In this document: positions 1 through 8,480 of the stretch, piece after piece
Numbering within the stretch: position 1 is the first letter of the stretch
Layout of the letters: each line of letters begins with the position of its first letter
Assembly (NCBI GenBank): GCA_900548145.1
Contig: URJB01000010.1
Location: 7,947-71,946 of the forward strand
Source: an uncultured Eubacteriales bacterium
GTDB lineage: Bacteria; Bacillota; Clostridia; Christensenellales; Aristaeellaceae
Reading direction: 5' to 3'
Length of the DNA: 64,000 bases
Made by a program: the position numbers and the translations under genes
The notes under the pieces: model-generated
Told to the model about the DNA's origin: nothing
Databases searched by the model: none
The model's input: only the letters and a program-made list of their open reading frames with translations

Positions 1-2
1 AG

Positions 3-443
3 ATTATTCTGTTCTCATCCATTAACGGGCTTCTGGGCATTCCGTTCCAGAGCGCCTATACCGCCAGCAAGCACGCGCTGGAAGGGTACGCCGAGTGTCT
101 GGCCATGGAAACGGAGGCCTTCGGCGTTCAGGTCTGTCTGGTAGAGCCGGGGGACCACCGGGGCGGCAGCAGCCACACCCGCCATCACGCCAAAAACGAA
201 ACGGACACCGTCTACCGGCAGGCGTATGAAAACACCTGCGCCATCATTCATCACGACGAAGAAAACGGCCTCTTTCCGGACCGGCTGGGCCGGAAGATCG
301 TGCGGAACGCCCAGCGACGGCATATGCGCTTCCGTCTGAGGGTCGCCAAGCCCGACCAGCATCTGGCCGTGCTTTTGCATACCCTTCTTCCCGCCAGCCT
401 GAATCGGAAAATTCTCTGTTCCTATTATCGTGCTCATCTCTGA
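3..443 (+). CDS. Short-chain dehydrogenase/reductase, C-terminal part (5' end outside window)
   Basis: The reading frame is open from base 3 to the stop at 443, giving about 146 residues of an SDR-family NAD(P)H oxidoreductase. The catalytic YxxxK motif is visible as YTASK, preceded by the typical catalytic-serine strand (ILFSSINGLLG) and followed by the C-terminal half. The N-terminal Rossmann half lies outside the window. It ends 38 bases before the ligase-ACP-oxoamine synthase fusion and probably shares its operon. In sphingoid-base synthesis an SDR reduces the 3-keto product of the oxoamine synthase, so this position suggests, but does not prove, that role. SDR membership is secure; the substrate is inferred from context only. 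Confidence 0.85.
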   Translation: MILFSSINGLLGIPFQSAYTASKHALEGYAECLAMETEAFGVQVCLVEPGDHRGGSSHTRHHAKNETDTVYRQAYENTCAIIHHDEENGLFPDRLGRKIVRNAQRRHMRFRLRVAKPDQHLAVLLHTLLPASLNRKILCSYYRAHL

Positions 444-481
444 GACAAGTCTCTGAAGGTACATTCTGAGGAGGAAAAAAA

Positions 482-3400
482 TTGAATTCATCTTACGCTT
501 TGGAGCATAACTGTGCTCTTCTTGAGCAATCCAAAACGCTGGAGACCCTGTTCCGCCTGACCTGCGGCCACGGGGACGCGGACGCGGCCCTGTTTTTGGA
601 AAACGGCGAGGAAAAGCGCTGGTCCTACCGACAGTACGAGACCATGACCCGGCAATACGCGGCCTGTCTGAGCCGCGCCTTTCCGGAGGAGGGTTATATC
701 GCCATCTCCGTGGACACGTGCAAGGAGTGGTTCTCCCTGTTCTGGGGCGTGATCCTCTCCGGCCACAACGCCCTGCTGATCGACGCGGCCTGCGCCGACG
801 AGGCGGCCCTGCGCCTGCTGCGGGAGGCGGACTGCCATGGAATCATTACCCAGCGCCGCCGCACCCTGCCGCAGGACGTGCGCAGTCTGGACTTCTCCGC
901 ACTGGTGGGGCAGGCGGCCGCCGAGCCGGAGGACGGCTTCCGGGACGGGGCCTTCGGCCAGTGCGTGGCCCTTTGCACCAGCGGCACCACCGGCCAGAGC
1001 CGGGTCTTCGTCTATGACGGCGAGGCCATCGCCGAGCAGGTGCTCAATTCCAAGCTGATCTATGAGGAAAACCGACGCATCGTGGAGGAGGCCAACCGGC
1101 GCTCGCTGGCGTTTTTGCCCTTCCATCACGTGCTGGGCTTCATGGTCGATCTGCTGTGGTGCAGCTTTCTGGGCTATGCCAACATCTACCTGAGGGACCG
1201 CACCCCCGCGACCATCATCGAAACCTCCCGCCGCTTCCAGCCGGAGCTGGTGGTGGCCGTGCCGCTTCTGGCCAACAACCTCTGCACCTCCCTGCGCAAG
1301 CAGGTGGCCCGGGAGAGCCGCCTGAAACGGGCGCTGTTCGCCTCGGCGAAGAATTTCAGCCTGAACCTGCAGCGGGTCGCGCCGGAGGCGGGCCTGTGGC
1401 TGGCGGAGAAGATCCTCTTCCGCCGCATTACCAAAAGCATGCTGGGCACGGAGGTCAAGTGCATCATTCTGGGCGGCAGCCACACGCCGCAGGAGCAGCT
1501 GAAGCTGCTCAACGCTCTTGGCTATTACACCGTCTGCGGCTTCGGCATGACGGAGACCGCCGTCACCAGCGTGGAGATGAGCAAGCGGCTGAAGAAGCGG
1601 GTCAGCGGCTCCGTGGGCAAGCCCCTGCGCAGCGTGGAATACCGCCTGAAGGATCAGGAAAGCAGCCGGGTTCGCCGGGGCGAAATGCTGGTGCGGGGCA
1701 AAACCGTTCACACCGGCCGCCTGCACGACGGCCGGATGCTCCCGCCGGACACGCTGGAGGGCGGCTGGTACCCCACCGGCGACATCGTCCGGCTGAAGCG
1801 GGGCGACCGGGTGTTTGTGGAGGGCCGCAGCAAGGAGGTCATCATCAACGAATCCGGCGAAAACGTATACCCGGACGAGCTGGAGGAGACCTTCTCCGGG
1901 CTGGAAAGCGTACATCAGTACACGGTGCTGGGCCTGAAAAAGCCCGGCAGGGACCAGCACTATGAGGACATCGCTCTGGTCATGAGCGTGGGCGACCGCT
2001 ACGGGGACGGGGAGGCCATGGAGGCGCTGCGGGGCCGGGTGGCCCAGCGGAACCGGAGGCTGCCCGCCGTGAAGCGGCTGACCCGGGTGCTGGTCACGCC
2101 GGAGGAGCTGCCGCTGGTCAACGGCATCAAGGTAAAGCGGATCGCCCTGCGGGAGATGATCGCCCAGGAGTGGCTGACCTGCCGGGAATTGTCCCTCAGC
2201 GGCGCGCCCCGGATGGAGGAGGAAAAGCCGGACGGCGCTCCGGACACGGCCGCCGGGCAGGACGACCGGATTCGCCGCACCGTCCGCAGGCTGTACGCCG
2301 AGGCGCTGGACGTGAAGGAGGGCAGCTTCGGCGACGACGAGCATTTCATCGACGATCTGGGGGGCGACAGCCTGCAGGTCTTGTCGGTTTCCCTCAAGGT
2401 GGAGGAGCAGTTCGGCGTGATGCTTTCCGCCGAGGAATACGGCCAGTGCACCACGGTGAACGACCTGACCCGGGTCATCCGGAACCACCTGAACGGCGGG
2501 ACGGAGGAAAAAGCGGAGGAGGGCGGGCCTGTTGCCCCCATTACCCGTTTTGAGGACGCGCCGGAATATCAGGCCTTCGCCCGGCGTCAGCAGGAGCTGA
2601 ACGCCTCCGGCGAGGGCAATCCCTACTTCGTCTGCCATGACTCTCCCCTGCGGGATACCAGCCTGATGGCCGGGCAGGAGGTGCTCAACTTCGGCAGCTA
2701 CAACTACGTGGGCATGAGCGGCCGCAAGGAGGTGCAGGAGGCTGCCAAGGCCGCCATCGACCGCTACGGCACCAGCGCCAGCGGCAGCCGCCTGCTGGCA
2801 GGCGAGAAAAGCCTGTATCAGGAATTGGAGCGGGAAATCGCCGACTGGAAGCACGCGGAGGACGCGCTGGTCTGCGTGGGCGGACATTCCACCAACGTGA
2901 CGGTGGTGGGCAACTTCTGCGGCAAGGGCGACCTGATCGTCTACGACGCGCTGGCCCATAACTCCATCGAGCAGGGCTGCCGCCTGAGCCGGGCCGTTTC
3001 CAAGCCCTTCCCCCACAACGACCCGGAGGCGCTGGAAAACATCCTGAAGGTACACCGCTCCCACTTCGCCAAGGTGCTGATCGTCATCGAGGGCGCGTAC
3101 AGCATGGACGGCGACGTCGCCGATGTGCCCGCCTTTGTGGCCCTGAAGAAGAAGTACGGCTGCTTCCTCATGGTGGACGAGGCCCACAGCGCCTGCGTCA
3201 TCGGCCAGACCGGCGGCGGCGTGGACGAGTACTTCCATCTGGAGCCCACGGACGTCGATATTAAGATGGGCACGCTTTCGAAGGGGCTGGGCACCTGCGG
3301 CGGCTATCTGGCGGGCCGGAAATGCCTGATCGAGTACCTGCGCTACAATCTGCCCGGCTTCGTTTTCAGTGTGGGCATTTCTCCCGCGCTGGCGGCGGGC

Positions 3401-3766
3401 ACGCTGGAGGCCATCCGGCAGCTGCGCCACAACCCGCAGATCATGGCGGACATGAAGCGGAACATTCAGTGCTTCGCAGACTGCGCCAAAAAGCACCGCT
3501 TCGACGTCTGTCTGGCCGGCGAAACCGCCATTCTGCCCGTGATGGTGGGCAGGGACGAGGACGCCTTCGCCCTGAGCAACGAAATGCGCCGCCGGGGCGT
3601 GTTCGTTCCCCCGGCAGTGTTCCCCGCCGTGCCCAAGAACAGGGCCCGGCTCCGGTTCTGCGTCATCAGCGAGCACAGGCCCGAGCAAATCGAACGGGCG
3701 CTGGACGTATTGGAAGAGGCGGCCGCCGCCCTGAACATCTCCCTCCCCCGCGTGCAGCAGGGGTAG
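482..3766 (+). CDS. Fused acyl-AMP ligase / acyl carrier protein / alpha-oxoamine synthase
   Basis: A 1094-residue protein with three domains. Residues about 20-560 are an ANL adenylating domain: P-loop TSGTTG, GFGMTE, TGD, GRSKE, and the C-terminal lysine region NGIKVKR with K550. Residues about 590-670 are a carrier domain with DLGGDSL; S630 is the likely phosphopantetheine site. Residues about 700-1085 are a PLP-dependent class II aminotransferase-fold oxoamine synthase (serine palmitoyltransferase/KBL/BioF type) with DEAHS and the Schiff-base lysine K934 in TLSKG. The start is TTG, chosen because GAGGAGG at 469-474 lies 7 bases upstream. Likely chemistry: activate a fatty acid, load it on the in-cis carrier, then condense it with an amino acid to a 2-amino-3-ketone. 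The amino acid and acyl length cannot be read from sequence. The last residues (QQG) and the stop lie inside a dispersed repeat. Confidence 0.9.
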   Translation: MNSSYALEHNCALLEQSKTLETLFRLTCGHGDADAALFLENGEEKRWSYRQYETMTRQYAACLSRAFPEEGYIAISVDTCKEWFSLFWGVILSGHNALLIDAACADEAALRLLREADCHGIITQRRRTLPQDVRSLDFSALVGQAAAEPEDGFRDGAFGQCVALCTSGTTGQSRVFVYDGEAIAEQVLNSKLIYEENRRIVEEANRRSLAFLPFHHVLGFMVDLLWCSFLGYANIYLRDRTPATIIETSRRFQPELVVAVPLLANNLCTSLRKQVARESRLKRALFASAKNFSLNLQRVAPEAGLWLAEKILFRRITKSMLGTEVKCIILGGSHTPQEQLKLLNALGYYTVCGFGMTETAVTSVEMSKRLKKRVSGSVGKPLRSVEYRLKDQESSRVRRGEMLVRGKTVHTGRLHDGRMLPPDTLEGGWYPTGDIVRLKRGDRVFVEGRSKEVIINESGENVYPDELEETFSGLESVHQYTVLGLKKPGRDQHYEDIALVMSVGDRYGDGEAMEALRGRVAQRNRRLPAVKRLTRVLVTPEELPLVNGIKVKRIALREMIAQEWLTCRELSLSGAPRMEEEKPDGAPDTAAGQDDRIRRTVRRLYAEALDVKEGSFGDDEHFIDDLGGDSLQVLSVSLKVEEQFGVMLSAEEYGQCTTVNDLTRVIRNHLNGGTEEKAEEGGPVAPITRFEDAPEYQAFARRQQELNASGEGNPYFVCHDSPLRDTSLMAGQEVLNFGSYNYVGMSGRKEVQEAAKAAIDRYGTSASGSRLLAGEKSLYQELEREIADWKHAEDALVCVGGHSTNVTVVGNFCGKGDLIVYDALAHNSIEQGCRLSRAVSKPFPHNDPEALENILKVHRSHFAKVLIVIEGAYSMDGDVADVPAFVALKKKYGCFLMVDEAHSACVIGQTGGGVDEYFHLEPTDVDIKMGTLSKGLGTCGGYLAGRKCLIEYLRYNLPGFVFSVGISPALAAGTLEAIRQLRHNPQIMADMKRNIQCFADCAKKHRFDVCLAGETAILPVMVGRDEDAFALSNEMRRRGVFVPPAVFPAVPKNRARLRFCVISEHRPEQIERALDVLEEAAAALNISLPRVQQG

Positions 3767-3860
3767 TACCCCTGCACCCCGGACTGCGCGCTTTGCGCGC
3801 AGGGGCATAGCGGGACATGCGAGTTGGCTGCGGAATTTCCGCCGCTCGCGGGTCTGGCGC
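3757..3860. repeat. Dispersed hairpin repeat, copy 1
   Basis: The copy begins inside the last codons of the fusion gene. A 19-base perfect palindrome at 3757-3775 (GCAGGGGTAGTACCCCTGC) contains the TAG stop. A second hairpin follows, with arms CTGCGCGC/GCGCGCAG and loop TTT (3784-3802). A GTTGGCTGCGGA...CCGCCGCTCG module is at 3823-3848, then TCGCGGGTCTGG. The same modules recur at about 31271 and 63903. The rest of the gap to 4054 shows nothing else I can name. Confidence 0.8.
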
Positions 3861-4054
3861 GGCGAACCGTCAGTGGGCGAGAGCGGGCATGGACTTTCAC
3901 CCCGGACCGAATTTCCGCTTGCGGAATGAAAGGATTTCCGCTATACTCGGGGGAACCGCGCAGGCACGGTTCCCCCGTTGTCTCCCGTCGAGGGGCTCGG
4001 GGCCGGAAAGGTTCCGGGCGTTTTTCCATTTTAGGGTTAAGGAAGCGAAAGACA

Positions 4055-5005
4055 ATGAAGAAAAATTCTCCCCGGTCGATCTTTTTACTGCTGCTGACGG
4101 CGCTGGTCTGGGGCTTTGGGTTCGTGGCGCAGGACATGGCCACGGGCAGCGTCCGGGCCTTTACGTTCAATGGAACGCGTATGGCGCTGGCGGCGCTGGT
4201 GGTATTTCTGTTCTGCCTGTACCGGGACAGCCGGGGAAAGGGCGACCCGGAAACGGGCGACGGCGTGCCCTTCCGGCAGATGACGGCCTCGCAGAAAAAG
4301 ACGCTGCTGCTGGGCGGCGCCTTCTGCGGTCTGGCGCTGGCCGTCGCCAGCGCACTGCAGCAGATCGGCATCGAGCAGGGCACGTCCGCCGGAAAAGCCG
4401 GGTTTATTACGGCCATGTACATTCTATTCGTACCGCTGGGAGAACTGCTGATCTTCCGCAAAAAGCTGCGCTGGCTGCTCTTGCCCGCGGTGCTTTTAAG
4501 CGTGACGGGGCTTTACCTTCTGTGCATGAAGGCGGGCGCGGCGCTGACGCTGGAGGGCGGCGACGGCACGCTGCTTCTGTGCGCCGTGGCGTTTACTGCC
4601 CATATTCTTATCATTGACCGGGTCAGCCCCCGCACCGACGGCGTGAAGCTGAGCTGCGTTCAGTTCGCCGTGGCGGCGGTAGTCAGCCTGATCGTGGCGC
4701 TGATCGCGGAAAAGCCCTCCTGGGACGAGATCATCCGCTGCTGGGTGCCTATTGCCTATGCGGGCGTCATGAGCGGCGGCGTGGGCTACACCCTGCAGAT
4801 CGTGGGTCAGAAGGATACCGACCCCACCGTGGCCTCCCTGATCCTGTGCTTGGAAAGCGTGTTTGCGGTGCTGGGCGGCTGGCTGATTTTGGGGGATAAA
4901 ATGACAGCCCGCGAATACGCGGGCTGCGGCATGATGCTTATCGGGATTTTGCTGGCTCAGTGGCCGGAGAAGAAGCCGGCGGCTTCGGGATCCATCCGAC
5001 CGTAA
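4055..5005 (+). CDS. EamA/DMT-family transporter
   Basis: A 316-residue polytopic membrane protein of the drug/metabolite transporter superfamily, with two EamA repeats and about ten hydrophobic segments. The opening LLLTALVWGFGFVAQ and the later GVGYTLQIVGQK and LESVFAVLGGWLILGDKM match the family. The open frame extends to 3824, but that part reads through the repeat. The ATG at 4055 has an AAGGAAG site upstream and begins the typical EamA N-terminus. The substrate is unknown. Its last 68 bases overlap the convergent MATE gene. Confidence 0.88.
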   Translation: MKKNSPRSIFLLLLTALVWGFGFVAQDMATGSVRAFTFNGTRMALAALVVFLFCLYRDSRGKGDPETGDGVPFRQMTASQKKTLLLGGAFCGLALAVASALQQIGIEQGTSAGKAGFITAMYILFVPLGELLIFRKKLRWLLLPAVLLSVTGLYLLCMKAGAALTLEGGDGTLLLCAVAFTAHILIIDRVSPRTDGVKLSCVQFAVAAVVSLIVALIAEKPSWDEIIRCWVPIAYAGVMSGGVGYTLQIVGQKDTDPTVASLILCLESVFAVLGGWLILGDKMTAREYAGCGMMLIGILLAQWPEKKPAASGSIRP

Positions 5006-6341
5006 AGCGGAAGATCACGAACACCAGCGTGCTCAGGAACCAGGTGATTGGGTAGACGAAGACCACCTGGCGCAGGTCGGTGAACGACGCCGAGAACAGG
5101 GAGATGTAGATCACCCGCACCAGACACCAGCAGACGGCGATCACGACCATGGGGACGACGGCCTTGCCGGTACCGCGCAGAACGCTGGCCACGGCGTGGG
5201 AGAACGCCATCAGGAAGTAAAACGGCGTGACCGTGCGGGCATATCGAATGCCGAAGGCGATCATGTCCGGGTCGCCGCCGAACAGGGACAGAAGCTGCGG
5301 GGCCAGCAGGTAGATCAGCAGCGCCACGCCCTCGGCCATCACCATGCAGGAGATCACACCGAAACGCGCCCCCTCCTTGGCACGGCCATATTCCTTCGCC
5401 CCCAAATTCTGGCTGACGAAGGTGGTCAGGGCCAGCACGAACGCGTTGATGGGCAGGAAGCCGAAACCCTCGATCTTGAGGTAGGCGCCCGCGCCCGCGA
5501 TAGCCGTCGCGCCGAACAGGTTGATGCCGGACTGCACAAAAATATTGCCGATGGAAATAATGGAATTTTGCAGACCCGCCGGAATGCCCATATGCAGCAC
5601 TTTCGCCAGCATGGGGCCGTTCAGGCGGACTTTTTTCGGCTCCACCCGGTAAATGGCGTCGGAGCGGATCAGACGGATGAAGCCCAGCACCGCGCTGACC
5701 GCCTGAGAGATCACCGTCGCCAGCGCCGCACCGTCCACGCCCATGTGGAACACGGCCACGAACAGAAGGTCCAGCACCACGTTGGTGACGGAGGAAATAA
5801 TGAGGTAATACAGCGGATGCCTGCTGTCGCCCACGGCCTGCAGAATGCCGGTGGCGGTGTTGTACAGGGTAACGAACACCACGCCGGAGAAATAGATGCG
5901 GAAGTACAGCGCCGAATTGGCGAAGACACTTTCCGGTGTGCCGATCCACCGCAGCAGGGTGGGGGACAAGGCCACGCCCACCACGGACAGCACCACGCCC
6001 GCCAGCAGGCCGAAGGCCACGGTGGTGTGGATGGCGGTGTGCATCTTCTGGTGCTCCTGCGCGCCGAAATAGCCGGAAATGACCACGCTCGCGCCGGTGA
6101 ACAGGCCGCTGAACAGGCCTACCAGCAGGAAAATGATATGGCCGGAGGAACCTACCGCGGCCAGCGCGTCGCTGCCCAGAAAGTTGCCCACGACCAGAGA
6201 GTCCACAATGTTATAAAGCTGCTGAAACAGGTTTCCCCAAAAAACAGGAAGGGCGAAACGCACGATTTGCCGGCGGACGGAGCCGCCGGTCATGAGCGTT
6301 ACGCCCTGAGAATGTTCCTCATTATTTTCCCGGGTGTGCAT
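4938..6341 (-). CDS. MATE-family multidrug/metabolite efflux transporter
   Basis: A 467-residue integral membrane protein with about twelve hydrophobic segments in two homologous halves. The N-terminus carries the MATE signature region (ALPVFWGNLFQQLYNIVDSLVVGNFLG). It probably exchanges Na+ or H+ for cationic compounds or metabolites. The start at 6341 overlaps the end of the cytidylate-kinase-like gene by 20 bases, implying coupling; a later ATG at 6293 is possible. The 3' end overlaps the convergent EamA gene by 68 bases. Confidence 0.9.
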   Translation of the reverse strand: MHTRENNEEHSQGVTLMTGGSVRRQIVRFALPVFWGNLFQQLYNIVDSLVVGNFLGSDALAAVGSSGHIIFLLVGLFSGLFTGASVVISGYFGAQEHQKMHTAIHTTVAFGLLAGVVLSVVGVALSPTLLRWIGTPESVFANSALYFRIYFSGVVFVTLYNTATGILQAVGDSRHPLYYLIISSVTNVVLDLLFVAVFHMGVDGAALATVISQAVSAVLGFIRLIRSDAIYRVEPKKVRLNGPMLAKVLHMGIPAGLQNSIISIGNIFVQSGINLFGATAIAGAGAYLKIEGFGFLPINAFVLALTTFVSQNLGAKEYGRAKEGARFGVISCMVMAEGVALLIYLLAPQLLSLFGGDPDMIAFGIRYARTVTPFYFLMAFSHAVASVLRGTGKAVVPMVVIAVCWCLVRVIYISLFSASFTDLRQVVFVYPITWFLSTLVFVIFRFTVGWIPKPPASSPATEPAKSR

Positions 6342-6939
6342 AGGCGATGATCATCTCCGCAATTTCTTCAGGGGTGTGGTCGTCGGTGCGCAGCATCAGG
6401 TCGTAGTTGCTCCGAACGCCCCAGTTGCCGTCGGCAAAGAAATTGTAGTAGCTCTTGCGCTGCTTGTCGGTTTTGCGGATCAGTTCCCGGGCCTTGTCTG
6501 CATCCACGTGCTCCAGCCGCATGATGCGCTCCACCCGCTTTTCCAGCGAGGCGTAGAGGAAGATGTGGGTCACATGATCCATATCCCGCAGCACATAGTC
6601 GGCGCAGCGGCCCACGATGACGCAGGACTGCTCCTTGGCCAGATTGGTGATGACCTCGAACTGGGCCAGAAAGACCCGCTGGTTCATGGGCATCTGCAGC
6701 CCGAGCCCCACGCCCGCGCCGAAGCCCGTGCCAGCCGTGACCGGCAGCATGTCGGACACGGTGGTCTTTTCATCGTTGTGCTCGAAAATCTCCTGACAAA
6801 TGCCGCTCTTCTGAGCCGCCAGGGTCAAAAGCTCCTTATCATAAAACGGAACGTTCAATTTCTGCGCGACCAATTTGGCAATTGCCCGGCCGCCGCTTCC
6901 GTATTCCCGTCCCACGGTGATGACGAAATGTTCCTTCAT
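6322..6939 (-). CDS. Cytidylate-kinase-like family protein
   Basis: A 205-residue P-loop kinase-like protein. It opens with VITVGREYGSGGRAIA, the characteristic Walker-A-like start of the cytidylate-kinase-like family common in Clostridia, and later has VIVGRCADYVL and an arginine-rich lid (RKTDKQRKSYYNFF). The family is distinct from the housekeeping Cmk and its physiological substrate is not established. It is the first gene of a two-gene unit with the MATE transporter. A promoter TTGAAC-N17-TATAAT lies at 7024-6996. Confidence 0.85.
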   Translation of the reverse strand: MKEHFVITVGREYGSGGRAIAKLVAQKLNVPFYDKELLTLAAQKSGICQEIFEHNDEKTTVSDMLPVTAGTGFGAGVGLGLQMPMNQRVFLAQFEVITNLAKEQSCVIVGRCADYVLRDMDHVTHIFLYASLEKRVERIMRLEHVDADKARELIRKTDKQRKSYYNFFADGNWGVRSNYDLMLRTDDHTPEEIAEMIIAYAHPGK

Positions 6940-6995
6940 AGCCTTTTCGCTCCCAACTGTGGCATGGTTTTTGCAGTTTTCCTTTCCACAGTCCC

Positions 6996-7024
6996 ATTAT
7001 ACAACACCGGTCCCAAAAGTTCAA
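6996..7024 (-). promoter_or_regulatory. Promoter of cytidylate-kinase-like/MATE unit
   Basis: On the minus strand TTGAAC (7024-7019) and TATAAT (7001-6996) are separated by 17 bases, about 57 bases before the start codon. Confidence 0.65.
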
Positions 7025-7075
7025 ACCCCCAAAGAGGAGAAATTCATTCCGAAACGCCCGGACGGGCATGGCTGC

Positions 7076-7104
7076 TTGCGTCTGCGGCCGCGTCCGAATA
7101 TAAT
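7076..7104 (+). promoter_or_regulatory. Promoter of LuxR-type regulator
   Basis: TTGCGT (7076-7081), 17 bases, TATAAT (7099-7104), about 48 bases before the start at 7152. Confidence 0.6.
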
Positions 7105-7151
7105 AAGAAAAGAAGCGAGAACACGGTTCTTTCGGGGAAGGGGGAAAGGCG

Positions 7152-8372
7152 ATGGAATTTGTTTCCGTCCGGGCCACGGCGGAGCGCTGGGGCGTTTCCG
7201 TGCGCAACGTGCAGCGGCTTTTGAAGGAGGAACGCATCCATGGCGCGTACAAGTGCAGCGGCTGCTGGATGATCCCGGCGGACGCGCCCAAGCCGGACGA
7301 TCCGCGCCGGGAACACAAAAAGGCCCGGGAAGCGAAAGCGGCGGATGCTGCGGCTCCGGCGGCGGAAACGGAAACGCTTCGGCCACGGCGGCTGGGGTAT
7401 GGCCTTTTGTCCGTCATCATCCCCATGCCCCGGCGCGACGCGGATGCGGTGCTGCCCCTGCTGAAGGAAACCGCCCTGCGGCGCGAATACGAAATGGAGC
7501 TGGCCTACCTGCGGGGCAACTACGAGCTGGCCGCCCGCCGCTTCGGCGAAACGCAGCCCGAGGAGCCGACACGGTTCTGCGCCGCCATGCTGACGATGCT
7601 GGCCTGCATCCATATCAATAACGGGGATCTGTATGCCCGAGTAGCCCATGAGATGGAACAGGAAATGCTCATCGGGGACAAGGACTCCGCCCATATGGCG
7701 GAGGTGGCGCTGACCTATCCGTCCCTGAGCATGAAGGATATGGGCCGGGTATCGCAATGGGTGCAGAAGGGCGAATTTTCCCGGCTGCTGCCGGAAGCCC
7801 GGCCCATGGGCATGTACCTGAGCCTGAAAAATCTGCAGGGTCAGCGGCGCTACGCCGAGCTGCTGTGCGCCTGCAAGGCGGCGATCGCCCTTTGGGAACG
7901 GGAGGACACCTTCACCATTCTGGATATTTATCTGCGGATGCTCTGCGCCACGGCCTGCTACGAGCTGGACCGGGTGGATGAATGCGACGATCATTTGCTG
8001 GAGGCCATGAAGATCGCCCTGCCCAACGGGTTCGTCACGCCGTTTGTCCAGTCCTGGATGACCACGGGCTGCGAGATCGAGCATCTGCTGGAGCAGCGCT
8101 ATCCCCAGTGGAGAGACCCGGTGGAACGGGTCAGCATGGCCACATGGAAAAACTGGATCGCTTTCCACAACCGCTACACCCGGGAGAATATCACTACGCT
8201 GCTTACCCAGCGGGAATACCGGGTGGCGCAGATGATCGTGGCCGGAAGCACCTACCAGAATGTGGCGGACGAATTGTATTTGTCCGTCGGCACGGTGAAA
8301 AATCTGGTTTCATCCCTTTATGACAAGCTGATGATCCACTCCCGGGCGGAATTAGCCGATATGATTATGTAA
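7152..8372 (+). CDS. Transcriptional regulator with N-terminal HTH and C-terminal LuxR-type HTH
   Basis: A 406-residue protein. Residues 1-50 resemble the small excisionase/MerR-like helix-turn-helix (ATAERWGVSVRNVQRLLKEERI...GCWMIP). The middle 250 residues look helical and tetratricopeptide-like. Residues about 345-406 are a LuxR/GerE HTH (LTQREYRVAQMIVAGSTYQNVADELYLSVGTVKNLV, shown here in part). Two DNA-binding modules at opposite ends are unusual but do recur in Clostridia. The target is unknown; an inverted repeat right after its stop (8374-8390) is a candidate site upstream of the HAD gene. No phospho-acceptor receiver domain is seen. Confidence 0.8.
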   Translation: MEFVSVRATAERWGVSVRNVQRLLKEERIHGAYKCSGCWMIPADAPKPDDPRREHKKAREAKAADAAAPAAETETLRPRRLGYGLLSVIIPMPRRDADAVLPLLKETALRREYEMELAYLRGNYELAARRFGETQPEEPTRFCAAMLTMLACIHINNGDLYARVAHEMEQEMLIGDKDSAHMAEVALTYPSLSMKDMGRVSQWVQKGEFSRLLPEARPMGMYLSLKNLQGQRRYAELLCACKAAIALWEREDTFTILDIYLRMLCATACYELDRVDECDDHLLEAMKIALPNGFVTPFVQSWMTTGCEIEHLLEQRYPQWRDPVERVSMATWKNWIAFHNRYTRENITTLLTQREYRVAQMIVAGSTYQNVADELYLSVGTVKNLVSSLYDKLMIHSRAELADMIM

Positions 8373-8373
8373 G

Positions 8374-8390
8374 CGGTCAAAATCTGACCG
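8374..8390. promoter_or_regulatory. Inverted repeat upstream of HAD phosphatase gene
   Basis: CGGTCAAAATCTGACCG is a perfect 6-base inverted repeat with a 5-base centre, followed by a further TTTGACC half-site. It lies two bases after the regulator's stop and about 45 bases before a TGC-TATACT extended -10 element (8435-8440) of the next gene. Confidence 0.45.
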
Positions 8391-8480
8391 GGATTTGACC
8401 TGGCCGCCCTCTGGCAGTCCGCCCCGCTTTATGCTATACTGAAAGATGCCGGCAGCGGCCGGACGGAAAGGAGAACCCCC

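Noticed and set aside
488..3808. 1106-residue open frame antisense to the fusion gene
   Set aside because: It is a codon-bias shadow in GC-rich DNA: low-complexity A/G/H/Q-rich translation, no domain, no ribosome site.
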